Assembly: GCA_902490005.1 (NCBI GenBank)
Contig: CABUCM010000008.1
Coordinates: 16,455-80,454 of the forward strand
Direction of reading: 5' to 3'
Length of the DNA stretch: 64,000 nucleotides
From: an uncultured Ruminiclostridium sp.
GTDB lineage: Bacteria; Bacillota; Clostridia; Oscillospirales; Acutalibacteraceae
The notes under the pieces were generated by a model. The model was given only the letters and a program-made list of their open reading frames with translations. It searched no databases and was not told the origin of the DNA. The position numbers and the translations under genes were made by a program. Shown in pieces: positions 1 to 10,921 of this stretch. Each line of letters opens with the position of its first letter. Within the stretch, counting starts at the first letter, position 1.

Positions 1-125
1 AGGGCGTTAGAAACCATGTTCACAAGTACCTGGCTGAGCCACAGTTTGTCCCCGGCCACCATAGTGGCCGAAAGGCCGTCGCATTTGGCGCCGGGCAATG
101 TTTCTATCATTCCAAATAGCTTCAT
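1..125 (-). CDS. Histidine-kinase ATPase domain fragment, cut by the window edge
   Basis: The minus strand opens with ATG at 125-123 and reads through the left edge without a stop. The last visible residues, GDKLWLSQVLVNMVSNA, match the N-box at the start of a HATPase_c domain and resemble GDSLRLNQILTNLLSNA in the hybrid kinase at 4909. No HisKA dimerisation/phosphoacceptor segment precedes it. The ATG follows the TGA of the Hpt gene directly and in the same frame. It could be a remnant of a larger kinase, a product restarted by coupling, or a stand-alone ATPase partner. Only about 41 codons are visible. Confidence 0.55.
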   Translation of the reverse strand, partial: MKLFGMIETLPGAKCDGLSATMVAGDKLWLSQVLVNMVSNA

Positions 126-497
126 TCATTTTTGGATGCAACGCTTAAGGGCCGCGTGAAAACTGGCCGCCCGCTGAAATTCTGATCGGATCGTTTCGCA
201 CATCGCGGGGTAATCCTCGCGGGGTTCTCCGGCGCGAAGGGGCTCCACGATGGCGCAAACCGCGTGATACAGCGGCGTCAGCCCTAAATTGCCGGCGACC
301 CCCTTCAGGGTGTGGGCGGCCGCGAAGGCGTCCGTCAAATTGTTCTTTTCAATGGAATCTGCCAGCTTTTCCAGGTTGTCATCCAGAAACAGCATCTCCA
401 GAATTTTTAAATACATGGCGCTGTTTCCCAAAAACCGCTCCATGGTTGCCTGGTAATCGGCCCCATAGTCCTCAAAGCAGCTCTGAAAGCTCTGCAT
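126..497 (-). CDS. Hpt-domain histidine phosphotransfer protein
   Basis: This 123-residue helical protein consists of one Hpt domain. The motif AAAHTLKGVAGNLG places the phosphorylatable histidine at residue 62, with the usual K and G just after it. Such proteins shuttle phosphate between the receiver domain of a hybrid kinase and a final response regulator in the cytoplasm. The start has an AAGGAGG Shine-Dalgarno 8 nt upstream and the gene follows a promoter at 639-667. The hybrid kinase at 4909 ends in two receiver domains and has no Hpt of its own, so it is a plausible partner; that pairing is inference. Confidence 0.85.
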   Translation of the reverse strand: MQSFQSCFEDYGADYQATMERFLGNSAMYLKILEMLFLDDNLEKLADSIEKNNLTDAFAAAHTLKGVAGNLGLTPLYHAVCAIVEPLRAGEPREDYPAMCETIRSEFQRAASFHAALKRCIQK

Positions 498-638
498 TTC
501 TCAGGCCTCCTTCTTACAGACGTCTATTTGTTCCGCCGCGGCAGCCGGCTTCCCCCCGTATCGAAATTATGTTTTCGGCGGTTCGCAAGGGGATAAAATA
601 AGCGATACCTCGTTCGGCCATATTGATATCCAAGGCAA

Positions 639-667
639 AGTATAGCAAAGTTCGGTAGAAAAAGCAA
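639..667 (-). promoter_or_regulatory. Promoter of the Hpt gene
   Basis: Minus-strand TTGCTT, 17-nt spacer, TATACT. It lies about 140 nt upstream of the Hpt start and fits a SigA-type promoter. Confidence 0.55.
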
Positions 668-936
668 TTGTTCTTCTTTGTGAAATTAAGGAAAAGCAGA
701 ATATGCCTCAGGAAATGGTATGCTATTTTTCAATAGATAAACTTGGCTGGGATTGAAAACCGCGTGCCCGCAGGTGCTGGAACTCTCCACCGCAATGGCG
801 GAAGACGGCATAATGGCAATCGGCAGCGCGGCGGCGCTTTGCGGCTGTGGGCCGGAACCGCGGCGTCAGCCGTGCTCGCCTGTCGCTGATACAGCGGAAG
901 AAGCGAATAGCCGCCGAATCGTGAAATGGTTCCGGC
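668..936. other. Intergenic, no gene recognised
   Basis: Between the Hpt promoter and the terminator at 937 the DNA is GC-rich with several short overlapping open frames on both strands. None has a convincing ribosome binding site or a recognisable domain. I see no repeat or RNA element here. Confidence 0.5.
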
Positions 937-976
937 AAAAAGGGATGCCGGGGGATAACCCCGGCATCCCTTTTTT
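937..976 (-). terminator. Intrinsic terminator downstream of the GntR-type regulator
   Basis: A perfect 13-bp stem (AGGGATGCCGGGG with its complement) and a 4-nt loop, flanked by A and T runs on both sides, so it can work in both directions. The regulator at 1090 reads toward it. Confidence 0.8.
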
Positions 977-1089
977 ACTGTGAGAGGAAAAACCGTTACT
1001 AAATAATACATAGGCCCGTTTACGGACGGCGAACGACAGCGTTAAAAAGCACCTATGGACGTATTCGCTAAGCAACCCACCGGCGGATA

Positions 1090-2583
1090 TTACCCCTGGA
1101 AAAACCGAGCTGCCTCCTCCGTGCTCAATAGGCTGAAGGATGGCGACGAGCTCAGGTCCTCCGGTTCATAGCCGTGTTCCACTAAAATATCTTTCGCGAT
1201 CCGGTATTCGCTTTGCATGAAAGCATGAATGGTCCGCGAAAACCGCTCCGCGTCGTTATCCAAAACGGCCGCTATGACAGCCCGCGTAAATGCGATTAGA
1301 GTCTGGTCAAGTCCCGGCATCTCTTTTCTGTATTTCGCCATGGGATACCCCCAGAGATTCAGGCCGTATAGTTTCCCGTAAATCTCCTGAATCACCTGCA
1401 GCAAGCTGTGCTCCGCGACAAAGGCAAAGATGCTCTGCGGGGAGATATAATACCGTTTGTTCTGCAAATACCCTTTCAGAAGATCCGCGAGCTCCGTTCT
1501 TTGTGCGTCAGAAAAAGTCTGCAGCGCCATGCGCATAACGCCTTTACAGGAGTCCGCAAGCAGTTCGAACGACTGAAGATAGTAGGCCATGTTGCGGCGG
1601 ATTTTGGGAACGGTAAGATCCGGCGTCTGTCCGGTTTCAGAATCGCTCAGCATGAGAATCCTCGTGCCTTTGCCGTTGATGGACTGCGTGGCGCCAAGCT
1701 GGTTCAGCACGCCGATGGTGCGCCGCATGGTGCTGACGGATACGCCGTATTTCCCAGCCAGTTTTTCATAGGAAGGTAAAAACTCCATGTCCCGGAAATC
1801 TCCCAGATAGACGTCATGAATGACCCGGATAGCCAGATTGCCGCAAATCTCAGGCCGGTCGCGGTACACCTTCCACACAAACGGGAGCGTCTCTATATCT
1901 GGCTGTTCCGGAATTCGGGCATTGATATAGGAAAGGATCTGCTTGGAAACATCCCGCTGAAACGCCAAATGCGCTTCATAGATGCGCGCCGGATTTTTAG
2001 CCCTGCCGGCGGCAATCAGCTCCCGGAGGCGCCTCCGGCTGGTTCCGGCGTCGTACAGCCGGTGCCCCTTGTTCTCCATAGGAAAAGGAAGCCCGAGGTA
2101 CAGGGTGCTTTCCCAAAACAGGTTCATGACAAGGGGATTTTGCACTTTTTGCAGGATATAGCAGAAGAACCGCATCTGGTCCTCTGGGTCCGGCTGCTCC
2201 GCCAGCCGGGTGAGAACCGCGAAATCCTGTTCGTCCATTTGACAGAGGCTTTTGACCATCATCGGCAGGACCACCAGCTCCGTGGACTGGTAGAGGTCGG
2301 GAATCATAGCCCGGCGCTTTGAAAAAAAGCGGACGGCATAGTCGTCCAGCTCCCTGTCGCTCTGCCGGAACAGCACCTGGGCGCTCCGGCCGTGGCATCT
2401 ATGGATGTATCCGTCCTCCTGCAAGCGTTTCAACGCGGATTTTATGGTAAGCGACGATACGCTGAATTGACGGCATAGGGTGTCAATTTTCGGCAGGCTG
2501 TCCCCGTATTTGTAATACTGAAAATGAAACCGGACAACAAAATATTCGTAAATCAGGTTCGCGAAGCCCTCGTCATTCCGCAT
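1090..2583 (-). CDS. Transcriptional regulator with two GntR-type winged-helix domains
   Basis: Residues ~1-70 form a GntR-type winged helix (LCRQFSVSSLTIKSALKRLQ, then a wing with GYIHR). A second one lies at ~250-310 (LAGKYGVSVSTMRRTIGVL, then GATQSINGKGTRI). Helical regions follow each. GntR proteins normally carry one such domain at the N-terminus, so two in one chain are unusual. AAGGAAGTGAT, a near-perfect anti-Shine-Dalgarno match, sits 8 nt before ATG 2583, which is preferred to the upstream in-frame GTG at 2592. The gene is divergent from the lipoprotein gene at 2903 and may control it. The effector is unknown. Confidence 0.75.
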   Translation of the reverse strand: MRNDEGFANLIYEYFVVRFHFQYYKYGDSLPKIDTLCRQFSVSSLTIKSALKRLQEDGYIHRCHGRSAQVLFRQSDRELDDYAVRFFSKRRAMIPDLYQSTELVVLPMMVKSLCQMDEQDFAVLTRLAEQPDPEDQMRFFCYILQKVQNPLVMNLFWESTLYLGLPFPMENKGHRLYDAGTSRRRLRELIAAGRAKNPARIYEAHLAFQRDVSKQILSYINARIPEQPDIETLPFVWKVYRDRPEICGNLAIRVIHDVYLGDFRDMEFLPSYEKLAGKYGVSVSTMRRTIGVLNQLGATQSINGKGTRILMLSDSETGQTPDLTVPKIRRNMAYYLQSFELLADSCKGVMRMALQTFSDAQRTELADLLKGYLQNKRYYISPQSIFAFVAEHSLLQVIQEIYGKLYGLNLWGYPMAKYRKEMPGLDQTLIAFTRAVIAAVLDNDAERFSRTIHAFMQSEYRIAKDILVEHGYEPEDLSSSPSFSLLSTEEAARFFQG

Positions 2584-2788
2584 ATCCATCACTTCCTTTT
2601 GTTCTTATTTTAACATTTCCGGCGTGAAAACTCCAGATAAACTTGCGGCCTCCCATCAGGCAAGCGATACTATTATCAGCTGCGCTATATCAATTGGAGG
2701 ACTAAGGAAGCCGCCTTGCTCTTGTTTTTGACTTCTTTGAAATCGGCCTTTTAGCCATCTCTTTTCATTATGGAAATGTCCCATGCGA

Positions 2789-2817
2789 TTGATTTTTTCA
2801 GGAAGATGCAGTATAAT
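2789..2817 (+). promoter_or_regulatory. Promoter of the solute-binding/nucleotidase lipoprotein gene
   Basis: TTGATT, 17-nt spacer, perfect TATAAT, placing transcription start near 2824, about 80 nt before the start codon. The rest of the ~320-bp divergent region shows no further gene. Confidence 0.75.
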
Positions 2818-2902
2818 GGCAAAAGAATGACTTGAACAAGGGTGGAATTTGAACTTCTAACACATAGATTAAGAGCTTACGCGACGAAGGGGAGTCGGGA
2901 AG

Positions 2903-4861
2903 ATGAAAAAATCAAAACATGGACGCGGCAGGAAAATCGTTTGCTTCGGGCTTTGCCTGGCGCTGCTTTTCAGCTTTGCCGGGTGCAAAAAAGATGATCC
3001 CAACAAAAAGACAACCGTTACCATGATGTATCCCATTGCTCTGGAGCAGTTTAAACAGTTGGTGGCGGATACGTATCCCGATATCGACCTGCAGGTGGAA
3101 TCCACCACCTCCGGGGCCATGAACGGGGACAGCGAGCGCCGCCTGCGCAACGGGAAGGGCACCGATTTGGTGGTCACTACTCTTCCTACCGGCGACGTGA
3201 GGAAATATATGCTGGACCTGAGCGCGACAGCCTTCGCCACCAGCTATCAGGCCACTGTGATGAGCCCGGTCATGAGCGAGGGCAAAACCATCTGCCTTCC
3301 CCTGCCCGGCCAGTATTCGGGGTATATCCTCAACAAAACACTGCTGAAGCAGTTAGATAAGCCGGTTCCAACCTCCCCCGCGGACATTATGGCCTTACTG
3401 GACGCCGGCAAGGCAAAAGGGCTTGGGATTGGGGCGGATGGAACCATGTTCGGCATCGACACGATCAATACCGCCGCCATCGGCTCCTATATCATCGGAA
3501 CCCGCGTTCCTGATTTCCTTGGGGTGATGGACGGGATTGAATGGATGGATGATTTTAATGAAAAAAAGGCGTCCTTCAGCGGCATGTGGGACCACTGCCT
3601 GGATACCCTCATGGAATGCGTGGAAAAAGGATACCTCAACCCAAAGACGCTCTCCCTGAATAAGACCAACGCCCTTCCGGTCAGGGAACGGATGCTGGAC
3701 GGCACGCTGCTGCTTGCCTATGGAAACGTCCGGTTATTCAACCAGCTGTGCGGCGAAACAGAACAGTATGAGTATGTGATGCTGCCATTTTTGGGCGACG
3801 GGGAAAATGAACCCTGGGCAATCTCCGCTCCGGACGGCTACATAGGAATCAACGCGGCTCTGAGTGAAAAAGGGAATGAGGAGAAGCTGGACGCCTGCCA
3901 GCGGATTTTATCCCTTCTTTCCACCCAGCAGGGGCAGGACGCCTGGATACGCGATACCAAAGCGACCAATTCCTATTTGTCTGATTATAAGGATAAAGAC
4001 AATACGGTTCCCGCTGGGCTGGAGACTGCTGTAGCGGGTGGATATATCTACAATCTGCAAATGCCGTCAAAGATTGTCCAATATTTTGGCCAGGCTATGG
4101 TTTCCGTACTGAACGGCGATATGGAGATGGAGGACGCCCTGGCAGCCGTGGACGACTATTACCGCAACGGTTCCGCCGAGGTGGACTATGACCATTCCGT
4201 GGTGGGAAGCGTAGAGCAGGATCTGCTCTATGAAAATTATAATACCCGGCGGGAGGAAACGGCCATCGGAAACCTGGTGGCGGACGCGGTGAAAGAATAT
4301 TCCGGCGCCGATATTGCCGTCGTCAACGGCGGCGGGATTCGCGCAAGCCTCTATCAGGGGGACGTGCTGGGCGCCGATTTGTCCGCCGTCTGCCCCTACG
4401 ACAACACCATCGTCGTGGTGGAAGCGAAGGGAAGCGTCATTCTGGATATGATGAAGAACAGCGTCTCCCTCACCAACCGGGACAACGACGTCCCCGCGGG
4501 GCGTTTCCTGCAGGTTTCCGGGCTAAAGTACACCTACAAGCCCCAGATTGGCGATACCCCGGCAGAGCTTGTGTCTGTCACGCTGGCGGACGGCGAAGAA
4601 TTGGAAGCTGGCAAGACCTATGCCCTCGCCATCAATAATTATATGGCGGGCGCCAGCGGGTATCTCGACAATAACGGGGACGGTTACACTATGCTCAACC
4701 TGTTCAGCGATGACGTCCCGAGAGCGGAGGGAGTCAAGCTGGTGAAGGATACGAAGGCAACCTATGCCGACGCTATGAAAGCGTATTTTGAAAATCATCA
4801 AAAGGAGCCGGTTTCCGCCAAGCTGGAAGGGCGTATCACTGTTGCCGGTGAAGGCGAATAG
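2903..4861 (+). CDS. Lipoprotein: solute-binding domain fused to a 5'-nucleotidase C-terminal domain
   Basis: The protein has 652 residues. A lysine/arginine-rich N-terminus and hydrophobic stretch end in a lipobox (FSFAGC), so it should be anchored outside the membrane. Residues ~35-425 resemble a family 1 extracellular solute-binding protein. From ~430 the chain matches the 5'-nucleotidase C-terminal (substrate-recognition) domain: GNLVADA, VVNGGGIRA near 475, CPYDNTIV and AGASGYLDNNGDGY. The metallophosphatase domain that normally precedes this module is missing, so hydrolysis is not expected. No ABC permease or ATPase lies nearby, and the next gene is a hybrid histidine kinase. A role as a surface nucleotide-type sensor is inferred. 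Confidence 0.8.
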   Translation: MKKSKHGRGRKIVCFGLCLALLFSFAGCKKDDPNKKTTVTMMYPIALEQFKQLVADTYPDIDLQVESTTSGAMNGDSERRLRNGKGTDLVVTTLPTGDVRKYMLDLSATAFATSYQATVMSPVMSEGKTICLPLPGQYSGYILNKTLLKQLDKPVPTSPADIMALLDAGKAKGLGIGADGTMFGIDTINTAAIGSYIIGTRVPDFLGVMDGIEWMDDFNEKKASFSGMWDHCLDTLMECVEKGYLNPKTLSLNKTNALPVRERMLDGTLLLAYGNVRLFNQLCGETEQYEYVMLPFLGDGENEPWAISAPDGYIGINAALSEKGNEEKLDACQRILSLLSTQQGQDAWIRDTKATNSYLSDYKDKDNTVPAGLETAVAGGYIYNLQMPSKIVQYFGQAMVSVLNGDMEMEDALAAVDDYYRNGSAEVDYDHSVVGSVEQDLLYENYNTRREETAIGNLVADAVKEYSGADIAVVNGGGIRASLYQGDVLGADLSAVCPYDNTIVVVEAKGSVILDMMKNSVSLTNRDNDVPAGRFLQVSGLKYTYKPQIGDTPAELVSVTLADGEELEAGKTYALAINNYMAGASGYLDNNGDGYTMLNLFSDDVPRAEGVKLVKDTKATYADAMKAYFENHQKEPVSAKLEGRITVAGEGE

Positions 4862-4893
4862 TTTGAAGGGCGTTTGCCCTTCAAACGGGTTTT
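4861..4893 (+). terminator. Hairpin with T-run between lipoprotein and kinase genes
   Basis: A perfect 11-bp stem (GTTTGAAGGGC and its complement) with a GTTT loop, then GGGTTTT. It begins at the last base of the lipoprotein stop codon, so it could reduce read-through into the kinase gene. Confidence 0.55.
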
Positions 4894-4908
4894 GTACCTA
4901 TCTCGCCA

Positions 4909-7542
<2,634 letters not shown>

Positions 7543-7587
7543 ATTCGGAAAAAGCGTTGGATCATCTAATCAAGCGAGGCGTGAAAA

Positions 7588-7817
7588 TGAACCTGAATCA
7601 TCTGCGAAAAAGAAACCATTGGAAACAGTCCTGCTGGCGCTTTTCCGCGTGATGGCTGCCCTGTCCAGCAGGCAGCGTGGCGGAACTGAGCGAAGGCTGG
7701 GTCTATGCCTCCCCGGAGGACGGCGGATCTGACCGAACTGCCGTCCTCCGCACACATTCTGAAGAAAAGCGCGGAACGAATGATATTGTCAACGTCTCAT
7801 TCCGGCGCTGGCAAATG
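7588..7817 (+). pseudogene. Possible decayed small secreted or lipoprotein gene
   Basis: A GAGG-containing ribosome site precedes ATG 7588, which opens a basic N-terminus (MNLNHLRKRNHWK) but stops after 21 codons. One frame over, the sequence continues with a hydrophobic stretch (TVLLALFRVMAALS), and the third frame stays open to 7817. A signal peptide split between frames suggests a degraded third gene of the sensory island. The evidence is weak. Confidence 0.2.
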
Positions 7818-7840
7818 TTTGGTGAAACAGCTTAAAAAGG

Positions 7841-7881
7841 GAAAAAAGAGAGAGCATGATGTTTTTCGCATCATGCTCTCT
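7841..7881 (-). terminator. Intrinsic terminator after the GGGtGRT gene
   Basis: Read on the minus strand, a perfect 13-bp stem (AGAGAGCATGATG) is followed by TTTTTT, about 40 nt beyond the stop codon at 7920. Confidence 0.85.
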
Positions 7882-7919
7882 TTGGTAAGAAATCAGCGTT
7901 TATACGGGCTTGAGCCTTA

Positions 7920-8927
7920 TTATTTCAGGCCCTCGTAAACCGCCACGGCGCAGGCGACGGTAGCGCCCACCATGGGGTTGTTGCCCATACCCATCAGGCC
8001 CATCATTTCCACATGGGCGGGTACGGAAGAGGAACCGGCAAACTGGGCGTCGCCATGCATACGGCCCATAGAATCGGTCAAGCCGTAAGAGGCGGGGCCG
8101 GCGGCCATGTTGTCGGGATGCAGGGTACGGCCGGTGCCGCCGCCGGAAGCGACGGAGAAATATTTCTTGCCGTTTTCCAAGGCCCATTTTTTATAGGTGC
8201 CAGCCACCAGGTGCTGGAAACGGGTGGGGTTAGTGGAGTTGCCGGTGATGGAAACGTCCACGCCCTCGTGCTTGCAGATAGCCACGCCCTCCAGCACGTC
8301 GTTGGCGCCGTAGCATTTCACAGCGGCTCTTTCACCGTCGGAGAAGGCTCTCTCCTCCTCGATCTTCAGGTCGCCGGTGTAGAAATCATAATCGGTTTTC
8401 ACATAGGTGAAGCCGTTGATTCTGGAGATGATATAGGCGGCGTCCTTGCCCAGGCCGTTTAAGATAACCCGCAGGGGCTCTTTTCTGGCGCGGTTGGCGG
8501 TGCGGGCGATGCCGATGGCGCCTTCCGCGGCGGCAAAGGATTCATGCCCAGCCAGGAAAGCGAAGCACTTGGTTTCGTCTCTCAGCAGCATGGCGCCCAG
8601 GTTGCCGTGGCCCAAGCCCACGTTTCTCTGCTCGGCCACAGAGCCGGGCACGGTAAAGGCCTCCAGGCCGATGCCGATAGCGGCGGCGGCATCGGAAGCG
8701 GTCTGCACGTTCTTCTTGATGGCGACGGCGCAGCCCAGGGTATAAGCCCAGGAAGCGTTTTCAAAAGCGATGGGCTGTACGCCCTTTACGATCGCGTCGG
8801 GATCTACATTTTTGGAAAGGCACAGTTCACGGGCGTCCTCCAGGCTGGCGATGCCATACTCGGCAAGACACTTCTCGATTTTGGCCATTCTTCTTTCTTT
8901 GCCTTCAAACTTTACATCATTAGCCAT
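7920..8927 (-). CDS. GGGtGRT family protein
   Basis: The 335-residue protein carries the family signature SVASGGGTGRTLHP near residues 254-267. It has alanine/glycine-rich stretches (FLAGHESFAAAEGAIGIARTA) but no recognisable catalytic motif. This family is widespread in anaerobic Firmicutes, of unknown function, and commonly encoded beside a NifU-like scaffold, as here: the scaffold gene lies 34 nt upstream on the same strand. AAGGAGG precedes the ATG. Its place between a scaffold and a terminator supports a two-gene operon with a role linked to iron-sulfur or redox biology; that role is inference from context. Confidence 0.85.
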   Translation of the reverse strand: MANDVKFEGKERRMAKIEKCLAEYGIASLEDARELCLSKNVDPDAIVKGVQPIAFENASWAYTLGCAVAIKKNVQTASDAAAAIGIGLEAFTVPGSVAEQRNVGLGHGNLGAMLLRDETKCFAFLAGHESFAAAEGAIGIARTANRARKEPLRVILNGLGKDAAYIISRINGFTYVKTDYDFYTGDLKIEEERAFSDGERAAVKCYGANDVLEGVAICKHEGVDVSITGNSTNPTRFQHLVAGTYKKWALENGKKYFSVASGGGTGRTLHPDNMAAGPASYGLTDSMGRMHGDAQFAGSSSVPAHVEMMGLMGMGNNPMVGATVACAVAVYEGLK

Positions 8928-8961
8928 GTAGCTTGTCCTCCTTATTTCGGTGTGGTCCGGC

Positions 8962-9654
8962 TTATTCTTCTCTGGGGTCGATATACTTGGCGGCCCCGTC
9001 GTAACGGCCGTACTGGCCGATGTTCTTCTTGTACGCTTCGTCCGGACTTACGCCGTGGCGGATATCCTCCAGCATTTTGCCAACTTTAACGAACTTATAA
9101 CCGATAACCTCGTTGTTCTCGTCCAGAGCCATAGAAATGATATAGCCCTCGGCCATTTCCATGTAGCGAACGCCCTTGACGGAGGTGCTGAACATGGTGC
9201 CAACCTGAGAGCGCAGGCCCTTGCCCAGGTCCTCCAGGCCGGCGCCGATGGGAAGCCCGCCCTCAGAGAAAGCGGTCTGGCTGCGGCCATAGGCCAGCTG
9301 CTTGAAGATTTCGCGCATCGCCACGTTGATGGCGTCGCACACCAGGTCGGTGTTCAGGCATTCCAGCAGGGTCTTGCCCGGCAGGATCTCGGCGGCCATA
9401 GCGGCGGAATGGGTCATACCAGAGCAGCCGATGGTTTCCACCAGGGCTTCCTGCACAATACCCTCTTTCACGTTCAGGGTCAGCTTGCAGGCGCCCTGCT
9501 GAGGCGCGCACCAGCCGATGCCGTGAGACAGGCCGGAGATGTCTTTAATTTCATAAGATTTTACCCACTTGCCCTCTTCCGGGATCGGGGCGGGGCCATG
9601 ATGAGGTCCTTTTGCTACAGTACACATGTTTTCCACTTCATGGGAATAGTTCAT
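8962..9654 (-). CDS. NifU-like iron-sulfur cluster scaffold protein
   Basis: The 230-residue protein resembles iron-sulfur cluster assembly scaffolds of the NifU/IscU class. Cysteines that could hold a cluster occur in GWCAPQQGACKL, ETIGCSGMTH and DLVCDAIN. The open frame extends far upstream, but ATG 9654 has AAAGGAG at proper spacing and gives a normal N-terminus (MNYSHEVENMC). It is first in an operon with the GGGtGRT gene and is divergent from an Mrp-type cluster-carrier ATPase, so the three genes look like one iron-sulfur assembly group. No cysteine desulfurase is visible nearby. Confidence 0.82.
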   Translation of the reverse strand: MNYSHEVENMCTVAKGPHHGPAPIPEEGKWVKSYEIKDISGLSHGIGWCAPQQGACKLTLNVKEGIVQEALVETIGCSGMTHSAAMAAEILPGKTLLECLNTDLVCDAINVAMREIFKQLAYGRSQTAFSEGGLPIGAGLEDLGKGLRSQVGTMFSTSVKGVRYMEMAEGYIISMALDENNEVIGYKFVKVGKMLEDIRHGVSPDEAYKKNIGQYGRYDGAAKYIDPREE

Positions 9655-9715
9655 ATTGGTACTCCTTTCGGTTTCGGTATCGGGGGACTGCCCGTGTATT
9701 TTCGCATACATACTT

Positions 9716-9744
9716 ATTATAAGCAGACTTGTCCAATTTCGCAA
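9716..9744 (-). promoter_or_regulatory. Promoter of the NifU-like/GGGtGRT operon
   Basis: Minus-strand TTGCGA, 17-nt spacer, perfect TATAAT. A direct repeat ACTTGTC occurs at 9727-9733 and 9751-9757, overlapping and upstream of the promoter, and might be a regulator site. Confidence 0.6.
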
Positions 9745-9895
9745 GAGGAAACTTGTCAAAACAGCAGGATTAACAATTTTTTCACAAGCTTTCCCCGGCG
9801 CGCCGTGAAAAACTTGGCGTTTTTGAAAAAACGGTCCCGCCCGGCGCGGCGGCGAAAAGAAAAAACGCCGTAGGGGTTTAAATTTTGACACAGTG

Positions 9896-9904
9896 TGATA
9901 TAAT
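9896..9904 (+). promoter_or_regulatory. Extended -10 promoter of mrp
   Basis: TGATATAAT gives an extended -10 without a good -35. A TTGACA at 9885 is too close to serve as its partner. A small dyad ACACAGTGT covers the region just upstream. Confidence 0.55.
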
Positions 9905-9952
9905 ACAAAACAGAGAAAATCGAAAGACCGTATGCATAAGGAGAGAGATACT

Positions 9953-10795
9953 ATGAGCGAAAACTGTACCCATAACTGCGAATCCTGCGGGGAGAATTGC
10001 CCCTCCAGAGAGGGCGGCATTCCCAAGGAGCGGCTGAAAGAGGGCTGCTCGGTGAAAAAGGTCATCGGCGTGGTCAGCGGAAAGGGCGGCGTGGGAAAAT
10101 CCATGGTCACCTCGCTGCTGTCGGTGATTTTAAACCGCAGGGGCTATCATACCGCGATTTTAGACGCGGACGTCACCGGCCCGTCCATTCCCAAGGCGTT
10201 CGGCCTTCGCGGCAAGGCGGAGGGCACGGAAATGGGGATTCTGCCGGTGAAAAGCAAGCTGGGCACCGATATTATGTCCGTGAACCTGCTGCTGGGCAAT
10301 GAAACCGACCCTGTGGTCTGGAGAGGCCCGGTGATCGCCGGCGCGGTAAAGCAGTTCTGGACCGACGTGCTTTGGAACGATGTGGACTATATGTTTGTGG
10401 ATATGCCTCCCGGAACCGGCGACGTGCCCCTGACCGTGTTTCAGTCCCTGCCGGTGGATGGCATCATCATCGTCACCTCTCCCCAGGAGCTGGTTTCCAT
10501 GATCGTCACCAAGGCGGTAAACATGGCCAAAATGATGGACGTGCCGATTCTGGGCCTGGTGGAGAACATGAGTTATTTCCAGTGCCCCGGGTGCGGCGAA
10601 AAATATAAAATTTTCGGGGACAGCCATCTGGAGGATGTGGCCAACGTCAACGGCCTGAAGATCCTAGGCCGCCTGCCGGTGGATCCCAAGCTGGCCGGCG
10701 CCTGCGATAAGGGCGTGATCGAGCTGTTTGAGGGGGACTGGCTGGACCAGGCCGCCGACGAGATCGAAGAAAAATGCAAGGTGGAACAGGAATAA
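9953..10795 (+). CDS. mrp: Mrp/NBP35-type P-loop ATPase, iron-sulfur cluster carrier
   Basis: The 280-residue protein belongs to the ParA/MinD-like Mrp (ApbC, NBP35) family, which binds and transfers iron-sulfur clusters in the cytoplasm. The deviant Walker A (GKGGVGKS) lies near residues 43-50, DMPPGTGD follows at ~145, and the cluster-binding CxxC (QCPGCGEK) is at ~211-214. A cysteine-rich N-terminus (CTHNCESCGENC) recalls the extra N-terminal cluster site of Nbp35. ATG 9953 is chosen over ATG 9932 because AAGGAGAG lies just before it. It is divergent from the NifU-like/GGGtGRT operon, supporting shared function. Confidence 0.9.
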   Translation: MSENCTHNCESCGENCPSREGGIPKERLKEGCSVKKVIGVVSGKGGVGKSMVTSLLSVILNRRGYHTAILDADVTGPSIPKAFGLRGKAEGTEMGILPVKSKLGTDIMSVNLLLGNETDPVVWRGPVIAGAVKQFWTDVLWNDVDYMFVDMPPGTGDVPLTVFQSLPVDGIIIVTSPQELVSMIVTKAVNMAKMMDVPILGLVENMSYFQCPGCGEKYKIFGDSHLEDVANVNGLKILGRLPVDPKLAGACDKGVIELFEGDWLDQAADEIEEKCKVEQE

Positions 10796-10804
10796 AGGCA
10801 GCAA

Positions 10805-10846
10805 AAAAAGCTTCCGGGAGAAGATACCTTCTCCCGGAAGCTTTTT
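10805..10846 (+). terminator. Strong bidirectional intrinsic terminator after mrp
   Basis: A perfect 19-bp stem with a 4-nt ATAC loop, ten bases after the mrp stop, with A and T runs on the two sides. It can also end the GH13 transcript arriving on the minus strand. Confidence 0.9.
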
Positions 10847-10921
10847 CAAGTCTATTGGCATGTTTTTTCTTGACGGCCCTTCGCCGGCCCGCGAAGCGCC
10901 GCTTCGGCGCCTGACGGGAAA

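Noticed and set aside
723..1075. Several overlapping 60-90-codon frames on both strands
   Set aside because: No ribosome sites, no recognisable domain, and they run through the terminator at 937-976.
8962..10110. Long form of the NifU-like protein starting near 10110
   Set aside because: It would cross the divergent promoters and the start of mrp; ATG 9654 has a good ribosome site.
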